DNA of 64,000 bases. It comes from Geovibrio thiophilus. Lineage in GTDB: Bacteria; Chrysiogenota; Deferribacteres; Deferribacterales; Geovibrionaceae. Location: assembly GCF_004087915.1 (NCBI RefSeq), contig NZ_CP035108.1, positions 1,674,001 to 1,738,000 on the forward strand, given 5' to 3'. A program made the translations under genes and the position numbers. The notes under the pieces were generated by a model. It was not told where the DNA came from and ran no database searches. It saw nothing but the letters and a program-made list of their open reading frames with translations. Each line of letters starts with the position of its first letter. The first letter of the stretch is position 1. Shown piece by piece: positions 8,293 to 16,534 of this stretch.

Positions 8293-10272
8293 TCAGTTTC
8301 TGATAAGCTTAAACTCTATTCGTCTGTTTTTCTGTCTTCCCTCAAGAGTCTGGTTGCTCACGAGAGGACTTGAGCTTCCTTTACCGTAGGAAGTCATTAT
8401 CTCTTTATCGACTCCGAGGTTTGCAAGCTCGTTCACAACAGTTTCTGCCCTTTTCTGGGAAAGTTGCTGGTTATATCTTCTTGTACCGGAAATATCGGTG
8501 TGACCGACTATTTCAAGTTTGTAGCTGCTGAGTGACTTGAGCTGTCCGGCTATGGTTTTAAGATACTCATGCGCTTCGGGTGTGAGTTCTGCTGAGTCGA
8601 AGTTGAAGTTGATTATATCCAGATGGAAGGACTGCTCTTTCTTCGATTCGTCAATGGCAAGAACCTTCTGTTCTTTTACAGATACCCTCTCTTCTTTCGG
8701 GAGAATATAGGGGTCTATTTTTTCGGGAACATTGTAGCCAACCTCAAGGGTTTTCTTATCAAAGCATCCCCATGGAAGAGTATCGGTGCCCATAAGCGAG
8801 TTGTCGCATTGGTCGCCCGTGTCTTTCACTGTGTCTTTATCCCTGTCTTCACCGAGTTTTCTGTAGAGAGCGTAGTCAAACTCGTCTTTGTAGCCATTAA
8901 GCTCAACTTTATCAAAGAGACCTGTTTCAAACTCGTTAAGCAGCATTCCTGTTGCCTGAGAGAGTCTGTAATAAGCTGCAAGGAAAGAATATTTTGACTG
9001 AACAAAAGAGTTCTGCGCAGTAAAGTACTCTGTTTCAATATCCAGCAGCTCAAGCAGTGTTCTCCTGCCGAGGTGGTATTCCTCTTTGAATTCGACAAGT
9101 GTTTTTTCACTCATGTCAACGTGTTCAGTGAGAAACACTTTCTTTGTCTGTTCAGCCATGAAAATGTTCCATGCGAGACCGACAGTTTCATTGACATTTC
9201 TGCGTTCAATGTAGCTTCTCTGGTATTCCTTCAGCATAGTTTCATAATTGCCTGCCTTGCGGGCTTTTCTTATGCCGCCGTCATAGAGAGTGTAGCTGAG
9301 TTTCAGGAAAGCTCCTGCGTTGTTTGTCCAGCCGTCATCACCGCCCACATCGTTGCTGTGCTCCGCCTGAAGCTCAAGATCGAGTGAAGGCCAATAGGAT
9401 GATTTATCTTTTGCAAGAGTGTGTTTCCTTACTTCTATGTTGTAGTTCGCAACACGGAGCGCAGGGTGAACATGCAGAGCCATGTCAACAGCTTCTTCTT
9501 TTGTAGCGGGAAGAGTCCCTTCGGGTTCGGGGATTACAAACGCTTCGGGTCTGAGAATGCGCCCGAACTGCCTGTGGAACTTCACGATTGCCTGATTAAG
9601 ATCCTGCTGCTGAGAGATGAAGTTGCTTCTGGCGAGGGCGAAGCGTGATTCAGAGTTGGAGTGGTCTGAAGCTCTGCCGAAGCCTGAGTCTGTTTTTTCT
9701 TTTATCTGCTTGAGGATCTGCGCCTGAGTAAGAACGTTCTGTCTGGCAAGTTCAACCAGCTCAGCCGTTTTCAGAACTTCCAGATAGGCTTCAGAAGCTT
9801 CAAGGAATACTCTGTTTGCAGTGTTCAGCACATCATAGGCTGCCGCTTTTGTGCGGGCTTCGGTTTCCTTAACATAGCTTGATGTGTGCATACCGTTAAA
9901 AAGATTCTGGCGCGCGTATATGCCTGCCCTTCTTGCTATAAGGTCTTCACTTTCATAGTTGGTGTCGTAGCCTTTGGTGACTTCCGGACCAATGCTTGCT
10001 TCGGCGCTGATATTAGGCTTATAACCGCTTTTTGCCATACCGAGCTCAGATTTTACTGTTTGGTACCTTTTCATCGCTTCAAGGATTTCGGGGTTTGTTT
10101 TAACAATATCCTTAAGCACCTCCTGCAGAGGCATGAACTGAGCAGTCTCGGACTGCATTGGTGACAGGCTATCATCTGCATATGCAGTGGGGATAACTCC
10201 TGCCGTGCATAACAGAGAAAACAGAGCCGCGACTAAGAGAAGTTTCCTCTTTAAGCTATTAAATAAGCACAT
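8293..10272 (-). CDS. lapE: TolC-family outer-membrane channel fused to a C-terminal OmpA domain (LapE type)
   Basis: 659 residues with a signal peptide (1 to about 32). A TolC-like outer-membrane factor occupies about 45-455, with long helices and the YDGGIRKARKAGNYE segment. A short Asp-rich linker resembling a thrombospondin type 3 repeat follows (DRDKDTVKDTGDQCDN). An OmpA peptidoglycan-binding domain ends the protein (about 540-659, FNFDSAELTPEA, GHTDISGTRRYNQQLSQKRA, NRRIEF). The fusion would tether the export channel to the cell wall. It is first gene of the lap operon. The start ATG at 10272 has AGGAG eight bases upstream. Confidence 0.92.
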   Translation of the reverse strand: MCLFNSLKRKLLLVAALFSLLCTAGVIPTAYADDSLSPMQSETAQFMPLQEVLKDIVKTNPEILEAMKRYQTVKSELGMAKSGYKPNISAEASIGPEVTKGYDTNYESEDLIARRAGIYARQNLFNGMHTSSYVKETEARTKAAAYDVLNTANRVFLEASEAYLEVLKTAELVELARQNVLTQAQILKQIKEKTDSGFGRASDHSNSESRFALARSNFISQQQDLNQAIVKFHRQFGRILRPEAFVIPEPEGTLPATKEEAVDMALHVHPALRVANYNIEVRKHTLAKDKSSYWPSLDLELQAEHSNDVGGDDGWTNNAGAFLKLSYTLYDGGIRKARKAGNYETMLKEYQRSYIERRNVNETVGLAWNIFMAEQTKKVFLTEHVDMSEKTLVEFKEEYHLGRRTLLELLDIETEYFTAQNSFVQSKYSFLAAYYRLSQATGMLLNEFETGLFDKVELNGYKDEFDYALYRKLGEDRDKDTVKDTGDQCDNSLMGTDTLPWGCFDKKTLEVGYNVPEKIDPYILPKEERVSVKEQKVLAIDESKKEQSFHLDIINFNFDSAELTPEAHEYLKTIAGQLKSLSSYKLEIVGHTDISGTRRYNQQLSQKRAETVVNELANLGVDKEIMTSYGKGSSSPLVSNQTLEGRQKNRRIEFKLIRN

Positions 10273-10419
10273 ACTAACACTCCTGATATTGGTGTACGCA
10301 ATAATGACATTTAAATATTACCACTCTTATTCAAGGATGCAAACAGAAACTATTCTCAACAAGAAGGTGAAATGCTTGAAACAGCAGTGTGAAGCAGTGT
10401 TATTTGCTTATTCATTAAT

Positions 10420-10449
10420 ATTTTATACTGTATTGTACTTTTGTACAAT
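10420..10449 (-). promoter_or_regulatory. Candidate lap operon promoter overlapping a palindromic operator
   Basis: On the minus strand TTGTAC, 17 bases, TAAAAT gives a plausible -35/-10 pair (10448-10443 and 10425-10420), about 140 bases before lapE. The -35 lies within the perfect inverted repeat ATTGTAC-tttt-GTACAAT (10432-10449), a possible operator. Seen directly in sequence; function is inferred. Confidence 0.45.
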
Positions 10450-10556
10450 TTTTTTTCTTTTTAACCATTCAGAGGGCTAAACAGTAAAAAATAAATCTTT
10501 TCGGATAATCAGAATTATGTAATTATATATGATATAGGAAAAGTGATAGTCTCAGC

Positions 10557-10583
10557 TAAGATTTTAAAAATCACTGTCGATAA
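10557..10583 (+). promoter_or_regulatory. Candidate sigma-28 (FliA) promoter for the chemoreceptor
   Basis: TAAG, 15 bases, GTCGATAA. The flagellar sigma consensus is TAAA-N15-GCCGATAA, so one mismatch in each box with exact spacing. It is about 180 bases upstream of the chemoreceptor ATG, a fitting target for the flagellar regulon. Confidence 0.5.
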
Positions 10584-10765
10584 TGTCATATATATCTGAA
10601 ACATATCAGCTGTGTGAGTTTAACTCTTTCGTGGAACTGATATATGCAAAGAATTAAATGAACATTTGTAAAGGTTGTAAAGTTATGTTGTTTAAAAAGA
10701 ATATCTTGACAGCCGTGCCTTGTATAACCTTTAATATCTGAAACTTTTATTGTCAGGTGGTTCTT

Positions 10766-12535
10766 ATGTTTATGAAGATCTATGAATATCTTGAAAAACA
10801 CTTTTTTGATTCAATTTCCAAAAAAATCATTGGTAATGTGGGGTTCCTTGTTCTCCTTAATATAATCACTGTGGCAGTACTGTACATAAGAGAAAAATCG
10901 TTCTCCGCCACCTCCGGCAGACCGGAGGTGGAGTCTTTTCTTAACGGTTCACTCATTATCATTGCTGTCACGCTCTGTCTGAGCGTCGCCTCCGGCGCGT
11001 TCATCATTTTCTTCATGCGACATCTGTTCATCAGACCGGTGAAAGCGATGATCCATGTCTTTGAAAGCACTGATACCAATTCCAGCGATATATCCTGTTC
11101 ACTGCCTAAAATGAGCTATGATGAATTCAGACAGATGGCGGAAAGCTATGATTCATTCATGGACCACCTTCGCAGGAATATCTGTGTATCCCGAAACATA
11201 GGCATAGAGGTCGCCATAGGCGGCGAAAAAGTCAGCAAAGCGGTAGATTTTGCGTCTGAAAGCATAAACAGGCAAAGTGAGATGGCGGAGCTGATATTCA
11301 CCGCCAGCGAGCAGTCAACCACAGCGATAAATGAGATAGCCGTTAACTCTCAGGAAATATCCTCATCCACCACAACAAACCTTGAGAGCGCCAAAAACAT
11401 CTCCATAAGGCTTGAAGAAGCAAGCGAGGAAATATCGCAGGTGGGCTCCATGCTGGGAACCTTCGGCAATACGGTTGATGCCCTTTCCAATAACTCGGCA
11501 AACATTAAGCAGATCATATCGCTCATTAAGGATATATCAGAGCAGACCAACCTGCTGGCGCTCAATGCCGCAATAGAAGCAGCCAGAGCGGGAGAGCACG
11601 GACGCGGATTCGCGGTGGTCGCTGACGAGGTGCGCAAGCTCGCCGAAAGAGTTAAAGACGCTACAGACGAAATTGAGCATAACGTCAGTGACATGATAAA
11701 TCTGGTCAAAAACACAGAGAAAGAAACAGAAGTCATTGTCAGCTATACAGACAATACCAAAAATGTAGTCACTGAATCCGCGACTAAATTCATAACCATG
11801 GTCAACGACTTTGAAAGAAACAACACTCAGCTTATGACCATAGCGTCCGCCATCGAGGAGCTTTCGGTAACAAACAGCGAAGTGCACGAAAATATAGTCA
11901 GCATACGCGAACTAAGTAATCAGGTTGCGCATATGATGACAGAAACCAGAAGCAGCACCAACACTCTGCGTGATGAGGCGGAAGAGCTTCAGGAGATCAT
12001 GGCAACATTCAAAACCGGCAGGGGAGAATTTGAAAAAATAACCGTTGAGCTTGCCGCTTTCAGAGACGAGATCCAGAGCAGCCTTGAGAAGCTCTCCGAG
12101 AAAGGCGTCAATATTTTTGATGAAAGTTATTCGGCAGTTAAAAATACCTATCCTCAAAAATACGACGTGTCATACAGAAATGCTCTCAAAAGCGAGATTC
12201 AGAGCAGGCTGGACAGCATCCTCCGCAGAATGCCCCAGCTTATTTACTCTGTTCCGGTAAACAAAAAGGGTTATCTGCCTGTTCATCATTCTGAGTTTTC
12301 CAAAGAACTGACAGGCAATAAGAATACAGATCTTAAATTCAGCCGCCACATGAAAATATACTTCGGAACTCAGGCTGAGAAAAAACGCGCCCAGAACCAG
12401 AAACCCATACTCCTTCAAACTGTTATAAGAGACACCGGAGAGGTGTTCAACGACATCTCAATGCCCATATATGTGAAAGGAAAACACTGGGGCGCGCTGA
12501 TAACGGGAATAATGCCTGAAGAAATCAAGAAATAG
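10766..12535 (+). CDS. Methyl-accepting chemotaxis protein with C-terminal sensory extension
   Basis: 589 residues from ATG 10766, chosen because AGGTGG lies five bases upstream; a GTG at 10757 is in frame but less well placed. It has two membrane helices (about 14-33 and 59-83) with only a short periplasmic loop, then HAMP. The kinase-control hairpin is [35 protein letters not shown] (about 262-300). After the hairpin come about 140 extra residues (from about 450) with [15 protein letters not shown] and [15 protein letters not shown]. This resembles the C-terminal PAS/Cache-like sensory module found on many cytoplasm-sensing receptors. Sensing is therefore probably cytoplasmic. No CheW-binding pentapeptide tail is seen. 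Confidence 0.92.
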   Translation: MFMKIYEYLEKHFFDSISKKIIGNVGFLVLLNIITVAVLYIREKSFSATSGRPEVESFLNGSLIIIAVTLCLSVASGAFIIFFMRHLFIRPVKAMIHVFESTDTNSSDISCSLPKMSYDEFRQMAESYDSFMDHLRRNICVSRNIGIEVAIGGEKVSKAVDFASESINRQSEMAELIFTASEQSTTAINEIAVNSQEISSSTTTNLESAKNISIRLEEASEEISQVGSMLGTFGNTVDALSNNSANIKQIISLIKDISEQTNLLALNAAIEAARAGEHGRGFAVVADEVRKLAERVKDATDEIEHNVSDMINLVKNTEKETEVIVSYTDNTKNVVTESATKFITMVNDFERNNTQLMTIASAIEELSVTNSEVHENIVSIRELSNQVAHMMTETRSSTNTLRDEAEELQEIMATFKTGRGEFEKITVELAAFRDEIQSSLEKLSEKGVNIFDESYSAVKNTYPQKYDVSYRNALKSEIQSRLDSILRRMPQLIYSVPVNKKGYLPVHHSEFSKELTGNKNTDLKFSRHMKIYFGTQAEKKRAQNQKPILLQTVIRDTGEVFNDISMPIYVKGKHWGALITGIMPEEIKK

Positions 12536-12564
12536 CATCAAGGCTTTAAGAGAAAAGTGAGACG

Positions 12565-12816
12565 TCAGTCAATTTTTTTGATGTCTTCCTTTACTCCCCC
12601 ATAAACATCCGCGGTTCCGTCCTTAAACTTAACCGCGGCATCCTTAGCATCGGAAGGGAGCTCTTTCGCTCCCTCCTTTGTATCCTTCCACTGCTGCTTT
12701 GCTTCCGGTTTTGCGTTGTTGTATTCTTTCCTGAAGCTGTCTCCGAACTCACGTGTCATTGAGCAGCCGGAGAGGAAAACAGAAGTCAGAAAAACGGAAA
12801 TGAACAATCTGCGCAT
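12565..12816 (-). CDS. Small lipoprotein of unknown function
   Basis: 83 residues. The signal peptide ends in lipobox FLSGC (Cys18), and the mature part is a highly charged helical segment rich in Lys, Asp and Glu. AGGGGG precedes the ATG. The gene starts 5 bases after the malic enzyme stop and is probably cotranscribed with it. No family recognised beyond general resemblance to short stress-type entericidin/YtxH-like helical proteins, which is weak. Confidence 0.75.
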   Translation of the reverse strand: MRRLFISVFLTSVFLSGCSMTREFGDSFRKEYNNAKPEAKQQWKDTKEGAKELPSDAKDAAVKFKDGTADVYGGVKEDIKKID

Positions 12817-12821
12817 GCCCC

Positions 12822-14159
12822 CTACTCCGGATTAACCGCAGCACCTGACTTGAAAGCCTCCTGCTCAACGGCAAGAGCCACAGCGTCATGCACTTTTCTG
12901 TTCAGAATATTCGGAACAAGGTCGCCCTCCAGAGCAAAAGAAGCTATGGTTTTGGCTGCGGCTATCTTCATACGGTCGTTGATATATCTTGCCTTGGATG
13001 AAAGAGCCCCCTTGAAAAGCCCGGGAAATGCAAGAGCATTGTTCACGGATTTACCGTCCGCAGCGAATATGGCGCCGGATTTCACTGCCAGTTCAGGGTC
13101 TATCTCCGGGTTAGGGTTGGAAAGGGCGAGTATAACCTGTCCGGACTGGATCATTTCAGGCTTTATAAGCTCAGGGCAGCCTGTTGTGGCAATGACTATT
13201 TTGGAGTCTTTCATAACGCCGTTAAGGTCTGTGGGAGTACCCCCGAGTTCGGAAAAAAGCTTCTTCGCGTCCGCGTTGAGATCCGTTCCTATAAGCTTGG
13301 TGACGCCGTATGCCTTAAGCAGCTTGAATATCCCTGTTCCGGCTGCGCCGAGACCAATGAACCCCACGCTGGACTGATGAAGGTTTATGAAGGTGTATTT
13401 GGCAATATTGAGGAGCGCTGCCAGAACAACCACAGCCGTTCCGTGCTGGTCGTCGTGCATAACCGGAATATTAAGCATGCTCTGGAGTCTTGATTCTATC
13501 TCGAAGCATTCCGGCGCCTTTATATCCTCAAGCTTTATCGCTCCGAATGTGGGAGCAATGTTTTTCACTGTTTCGATGATCACCTCGGAATCGTGGGATT
13601 CAATGAGTATCGGTATGCCGTTTATATCGGCAAGGCAGCTGAAAAGAAGCGCCTTGCCCTCCATAACGGGCATACCTGCCACAGCGCCTATATCCCCGAG
13701 ACCGAGTATGGCTGTTCCGTTGGTGACTATAGCCACATTGTTGGGAATGGTGGTGAATTGATTGGCAAGAGACTTATCGGCGGCTATCTGCTTGCATATG
13801 GACGCCACGCCGGGAGTGTAGACAATTTTAAGATCATCTATCGTTTCAACAGGTACAGTAGGCACAATCTTGAACTTGCCGCCCTGATGGTACTCCTCCA
13901 CTATGTCTTTTACGGCGATTATCTCTATGCCTTCAAGCTTTTCCACTTCTTTGAGTATAGCCTTGAGCTGCTCCTCGCCGTCTGTATAAACATCGAGATC
14001 GCGGATTTTATAGCCTTTTCCTATGTGGACTGACTTAATTTCACCGAACATGCCGTCCATTTCGCCCACAAGTGATGTGAGCCTTCCGAGATAGCCGGGC
14101 TTATCCGTAATTTTTACCCTGATCGATTTGATAGTTTTATTTGAATACTCAAAAAGCAT
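12822..14159 (-). CDS. NAD-type malic enzyme with N-terminal ACT domain
   Basis: 445 residues. Oxidatively decarboxylates malate to pyruvate. An ACT regulatory domain fills about 1-75 (IRVKITDKPGYLGRLTSLVG). The malic domain has VVTNGTAILGLGDIGAVAGMP and the metal/substrate motif HDDQHGTAVVVLA. The Rossmann domain has GFIGLGAAGTGIFKLL. The size is that of the short bacterial malic enzymes, and the ACT domain suggests allosteric control by an amino acid or similar ligand. The ATG at 14159 has AGGAGG upstream. It lies in a minus-strand group with the small Cys protein upstream and the lipoprotein downstream. Pyruvate produced could feed the pyruvate:ferredoxin oxidoreductase at 50309. Confidence 0.93.
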   Translation of the reverse strand: MLFEYSNKTIKSIRVKITDKPGYLGRLTSLVGEMDGMFGEIKSVHIGKGYKIRDLDVYTDGEEQLKAILKEVEKLEGIEIIAVKDIVEEYHQGGKFKIVPTVPVETIDDLKIVYTPGVASICKQIAADKSLANQFTTIPNNVAIVTNGTAILGLGDIGAVAGMPVMEGKALLFSCLADINGIPILIESHDSEVIIETVKNIAPTFGAIKLEDIKAPECFEIESRLQSMLNIPVMHDDQHGTAVVVLAALLNIAKYTFINLHQSSVGFIGLGAAGTGIFKLLKAYGVTKLIGTDLNADAKKLFSELGGTPTDLNGVMKDSKIVIATTGCPELIKPEMIQSGQVILALSNPNPEIDPELAVKSGAIFAADGKSVNNALAFPGLFKGALSSKARYINDRMKIAAAKTIASFALEGDLVPNILNRKVHDAVALAVEQEAFKSGAAVNPE

Positions 14160-14168
14160 TGATTCCTC

Positions 14169-14354
14169 CTATTTTTCGTCTTCTTCGACAAAACGTTCCC
14201 ATGTTTCGGATTCATAATCCCTGCATCTGGTTTTAGCTTCCTTCATGAATCTTCCGGTAAGCGCACAGCGCATTTTCCATGAATCCTTCAGCTCCGCCAT
14301 CTTAATTTTTCTCAGATGCACACAGGTAAGGCATTTTATTTCTTTTTCGCTCAT
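14169..14354 (-). CDS. Small cysteine-containing protein, unknown
   Basis: 61 residues with four Cys: CLTCVHLRK near the N-terminus, then MRCALTG and TRCRDYES. The C-x2-C...C...C spacing suggests a small metal-binding (zinc or Fe-S) knuckle. It lies 9 bases upstream of the malic enzyme gene in the same direction, so it is probably in one transcript. No family recognised. Confidence 0.65.
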   Translation of the reverse strand: MSEKEIKCLTCVHLRKIKMAELKDSWKMRCALTGRFMKEAKTRCRDYESETWERFVEEDEK

Positions 14355-14490
14355 TATCTTCCGCTGTAATTTTTAATAAAGGATATTCCATGTCATATCC
14401 TCTGTAAAGAGAATTGATTGCGTCATTATACCTGTACAGCGGGTGCGCTGCATAGTATTATAGGGTTCCGGGTTTTCTAAAAGGTGAATA

Positions 14491-15066
14491 ATGAGTATAG
14501 CCGATTATCTTTTATCAGTCAAAAAGCTTAACAACATAGGTCGCTGGGCAAGCGATTTCATGCACAGACGGGCTTCCGTTGCAGAACACTCTTTCTCTGT
14601 GGCGCAGATAGCCCAGCTTCTGGGTATCATGGAGGAGAACGCCGGAAATAAGGTGGACTGGGGCAGGCTCTATAAAAAAGCGCTGAATCATGATGTTTCC
14701 GAAGCCTTCACGGGGGATATTCTCAGCCATGTGAAGCACAGGACTGAAAAGATGAAGCATATGGTTGAGGAGATTGAGGTTCTCATAGCGGAAGACATGC
14801 TCCTCAGCTCGTTCAATGAGCAGTATAAAGAGGTTTTCAGGGATATACTCTTCGACGGCAAGGACGCCACGCTTGAGGGACGGATACTGAAATACGCCGA
14901 TAATATAGACGCCGTCCTTGAATGTCTCTATGAAAAAAACCTCGGCAATAAATCGCCTTTTGAAGAAAAATACTACGAAATTCTCCGCAAGCTTGAGGGC
15001 TCAGACCTCGTAAGCGTTAAGATTTTTCTCCGTGATATTCTTCCGGATCTGGAGAAGCGGGCATAA
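14491..15066 (+). CDS. YfbR-like HD-domain 5'-deoxynucleotidase
   Basis: 191 residues. HD-superfamily phosphohydrolase with the YfbR pattern: RWASDFMHRRASVAEHSFSV, then LNHDVSEAFTGDILSHVKH, then an Asp in KYADNIDAVLECL. These supply the metal-binding His/His-Asp/Asp set. The family dephosphorylates deoxyribonucleoside 5'-monophosphates. Start ATG follows AAAGGTG. Stand-alone transcription unit. Confidence 0.88.
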   Translation: MSIADYLLSVKKLNNIGRWASDFMHRRASVAEHSFSVAQIAQLLGIMEENAGNKVDWGRLYKKALNHDVSEAFTGDILSHVKHRTEKMKHMVEEIEVLIAEDMLLSSFNEQYKEVFRDILFDGKDATLEGRILKYADNIDAVLECLYEKNLGNKSPFEEKYYEILRKLEGSDLVSVKIFLRDILPDLEKRA

Positions 15067-15221
15067 ATAAAACATCTGGCGACAAGTGTTTCTATCTCAT
15101 GTTTCACAGGATTAAAAGCATCTGGTAAATGAGCGGATTTTCATAATAAGACGCTTATTCGACTGGACATGGATTATGAAGAGTTGTATCATTAGTTCAT
15201 AAGACTTTTCCGGAGGTTGCT

Positions 15222-15923
15222 ATGACTCCCAAACTTACCGCAGAAATGCGGCATCTTTGTCCTGCAAAAGGTTTCATTTATGTATGGCAGATGCCCGTCA
15301 GGTTCAGTCACTGGCTCAATGTAATCTGTATCACCATTCTTATCAGCACAGGGCTTTACATCCACTTCCCTTTCTTCACCTATGACAATGCGCTTACAGA
15401 GCCCTACGTCATGGGACAGATGCGTTTTGTCCATTTTGTCACAGGCATGGTTTTCACATTCAGCGTTCTTTTGAGGATTGCTTATGTGCTCATAGGAAAC
15501 GAGTACGCCAACTGGCGCACCTTTTACAATCCTTTCAACAAAAAAGACAGGGGACTGATAATACAGTATTTCAAATATTATACGTTCCTTGAAAAGAACC
15601 CGAAACATATAATCACCCACAACCCTATGGCGCAGTACGCCTACCTTGCGGTGTTCCTCATATTCTTCTTCCAGATACTCAGCGGCTTCTATCTCTGGTC
15701 TCTGAATGATCCTAACGGGACGCTTTACGGTATGCTGAGCTGGTTCAGCTACATAGGCAATGTGCAGTATATCAGAATGATTCACTACTTCGTTGTGTTC
15801 CTCATAGCAACCTTCCTTGTAGTGCACCTTTACGCGGCTGCCCTTGTGGATTTCAGAACCCGTGCGGGAGATATAAGCTCCATCTTCTCCGGCTGGAAAA
15901 CTGACGTTTCCGAAGACGAATAA
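15222..15923 (+). CDS. Hydrogenase-type cytochrome b subunit (HyaC/CybH-like), orphan
   Basis: 233 residues, integral membrane, with four or more hydrophobic spans. His residues sit where b-heme ligands are expected: MPVRFSHWLNV in the first helix, FVHFVTGMV in the second, and MIHYFVVFLIATFLVVHLY near the end. This is the pattern of the diheme cytochrome b that passes electrons from periplasmic NiFe hydrogenases to quinone. No hydrogenase large or small subunit lies in the window, so its partner is encoded elsewhere or is another dehydrogenase. GGAGG precedes the ATG and a strong terminator follows. Confidence 0.85.
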   Translation: MTPKLTAEMRHLCPAKGFIYVWQMPVRFSHWLNVICITILISTGLYIHFPFFTYDNALTEPYVMGQMRFVHFVTGMVFTFSVLLRIAYVLIGNEYANWRTFYNPFNKKDRGLIIQYFKYYTFLEKNPKHIITHNPMAQYAYLAVFLIFFFQILSGFYLWSLNDPNGTLYGMLSWFSYIGNVQYIRMIHYFVVFLIATFLVVHLYAAALVDFRTRAGDISSIFSGWKTDVSEDE

Positions 15924-15940
15924 CAGCCCCCTCACTCATC

Positions 15941-15975
15941 AAAATAAAAGCCGCTTCGTTTGAAGCGGCTTTTCA
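15941..15975. terminator. Bidirectional intrinsic terminator
   Basis: GCCGCTTC-gttt-GAAGCGGC (15950-15969), flanked by an A-rich run on the left and TTTT on the right, between the cytochrome b gene and the convergent STAS gene. Confidence 0.85.
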
Positions 15976-16017
15976 GTATTAGAAAACTGTTAAAACGTTT
16001 TATTCAGAGCGGATTTA

Positions 16018-16350
16018 TTATTTTCCTCTGGAGGCTTCATCAACTGAGTCATACACCTCGAAGACCTGATCAAGCTTCATCAGCTTAAGCACCTTGTCTA
16101 TTCTCTCGGGCACATTAACAAGACGCAGAACACCGCCGTATTCCTTCATGCTTTTAAGCCCCTCAAGGAACGTGGCGAGACCGGATGAATCCATATACAC
16201 AACTTTATCAAGGTCAACCACGAGCACGCTTATCCTCGCCCGGGCAACATCGGCAAGCTTAGCTCTGATCTCGGAGGAAGTGAGTATGTCAACCTTACCG
16301 GCGACTTTCAGAACTTTAAACTGACCGTAATCCTCAGTGTGTATTTTCAT
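16018..16350 (-). CDS. STAS-domain anti-sigma factor antagonist-like protein
   Basis: 110 residues, a single STAS domain (SpoIIAA/RsbV type). The motif VVYMDSSGLATFLEGL carries the regulatory Ser that is phosphorylated in partner-switching systems (Ser55/56). Start ATG 16350 is preferred over the adjacent ATG at 16353 because the GGGGG ribosome site would be only one base from the latter. No kinase (RsbW-like) or phosphatase (PP2C) gene is adjacent, so the partner is unlinked. A perfect 16-base palindrome lies just upstream. Confidence 0.88.
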   Translation of the reverse strand: MKIHTEDYGQFKVLKVAGKVDILTSSEIRAKLADVARARISVLVVDLDKVVYMDSSGLATFLEGLKSMKEYGGVLRLVNVPERIDKVLKLMKLDQVFEVYDSVDEASRGK

Positions 16351-16368
16351 CATACCCCCTCACAAAAC

Positions 16369-16384
16369 TGAAAGTATACTTTCA
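16369..16384. promoter_or_regulatory. Perfect 16-base palindrome upstream of the STAS gene
   Basis: TGAAAGTATACTTTCA, 18 bases before the STAS start codon; candidate operator for a dimeric regulator. Symmetry is seen directly; the binding protein is unknown. Confidence 0.4.
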
Positions 16385-16414
16385 TTAATATAATATCATT
16401 AAACTTACAATAAC

Positions 16415-16436
16415 GGAACAGGTACAGACCTGTTCC
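16415..16436. repeat. Inverted repeat (hairpin or operator) in STAS upstream region
   Basis: GGAACAGGT-acag-ACCTGTTCC, followed on the plus strand by ATTTTTATTA. No plus-strand gene ends here, so it may be an operator, a leader hairpin or a relic terminator. Confidence 0.4.
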
Positions 16437-16534
16437 ATTTTTATTATCGTAATCACAGAGGAAAACATTAACTGTAAAATATAAAAAAGACAAATAACAG
16501 TGAATGCTTACATGATTATTTGCCTAAGGGCAAC

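Larger units (their letters stand above)
10273..10765. other. AT-rich divergent control region between lapE and the chemoreceptor
   Basis: About 490 bases without a convincing gene. It contains the candidate lap promoter/operator (10420-10449) and a candidate sigma-28 promoter (10557-10583). Short reading frames here lack ribosome sites and recognisable content. Confidence 0.6.

Noticed and set aside
10586-10801. 71-residue minus-strand frame in the lapE-chemoreceptor gap
   Set aside because: AT-rich, no ribosome site, overlaps the chemoreceptor start.
15192-15935. 247-residue minus-strand frame
   Set aside because: Antisense shadow covering the cytochrome b gene, which has heme-ligand motifs and a ribosome site.
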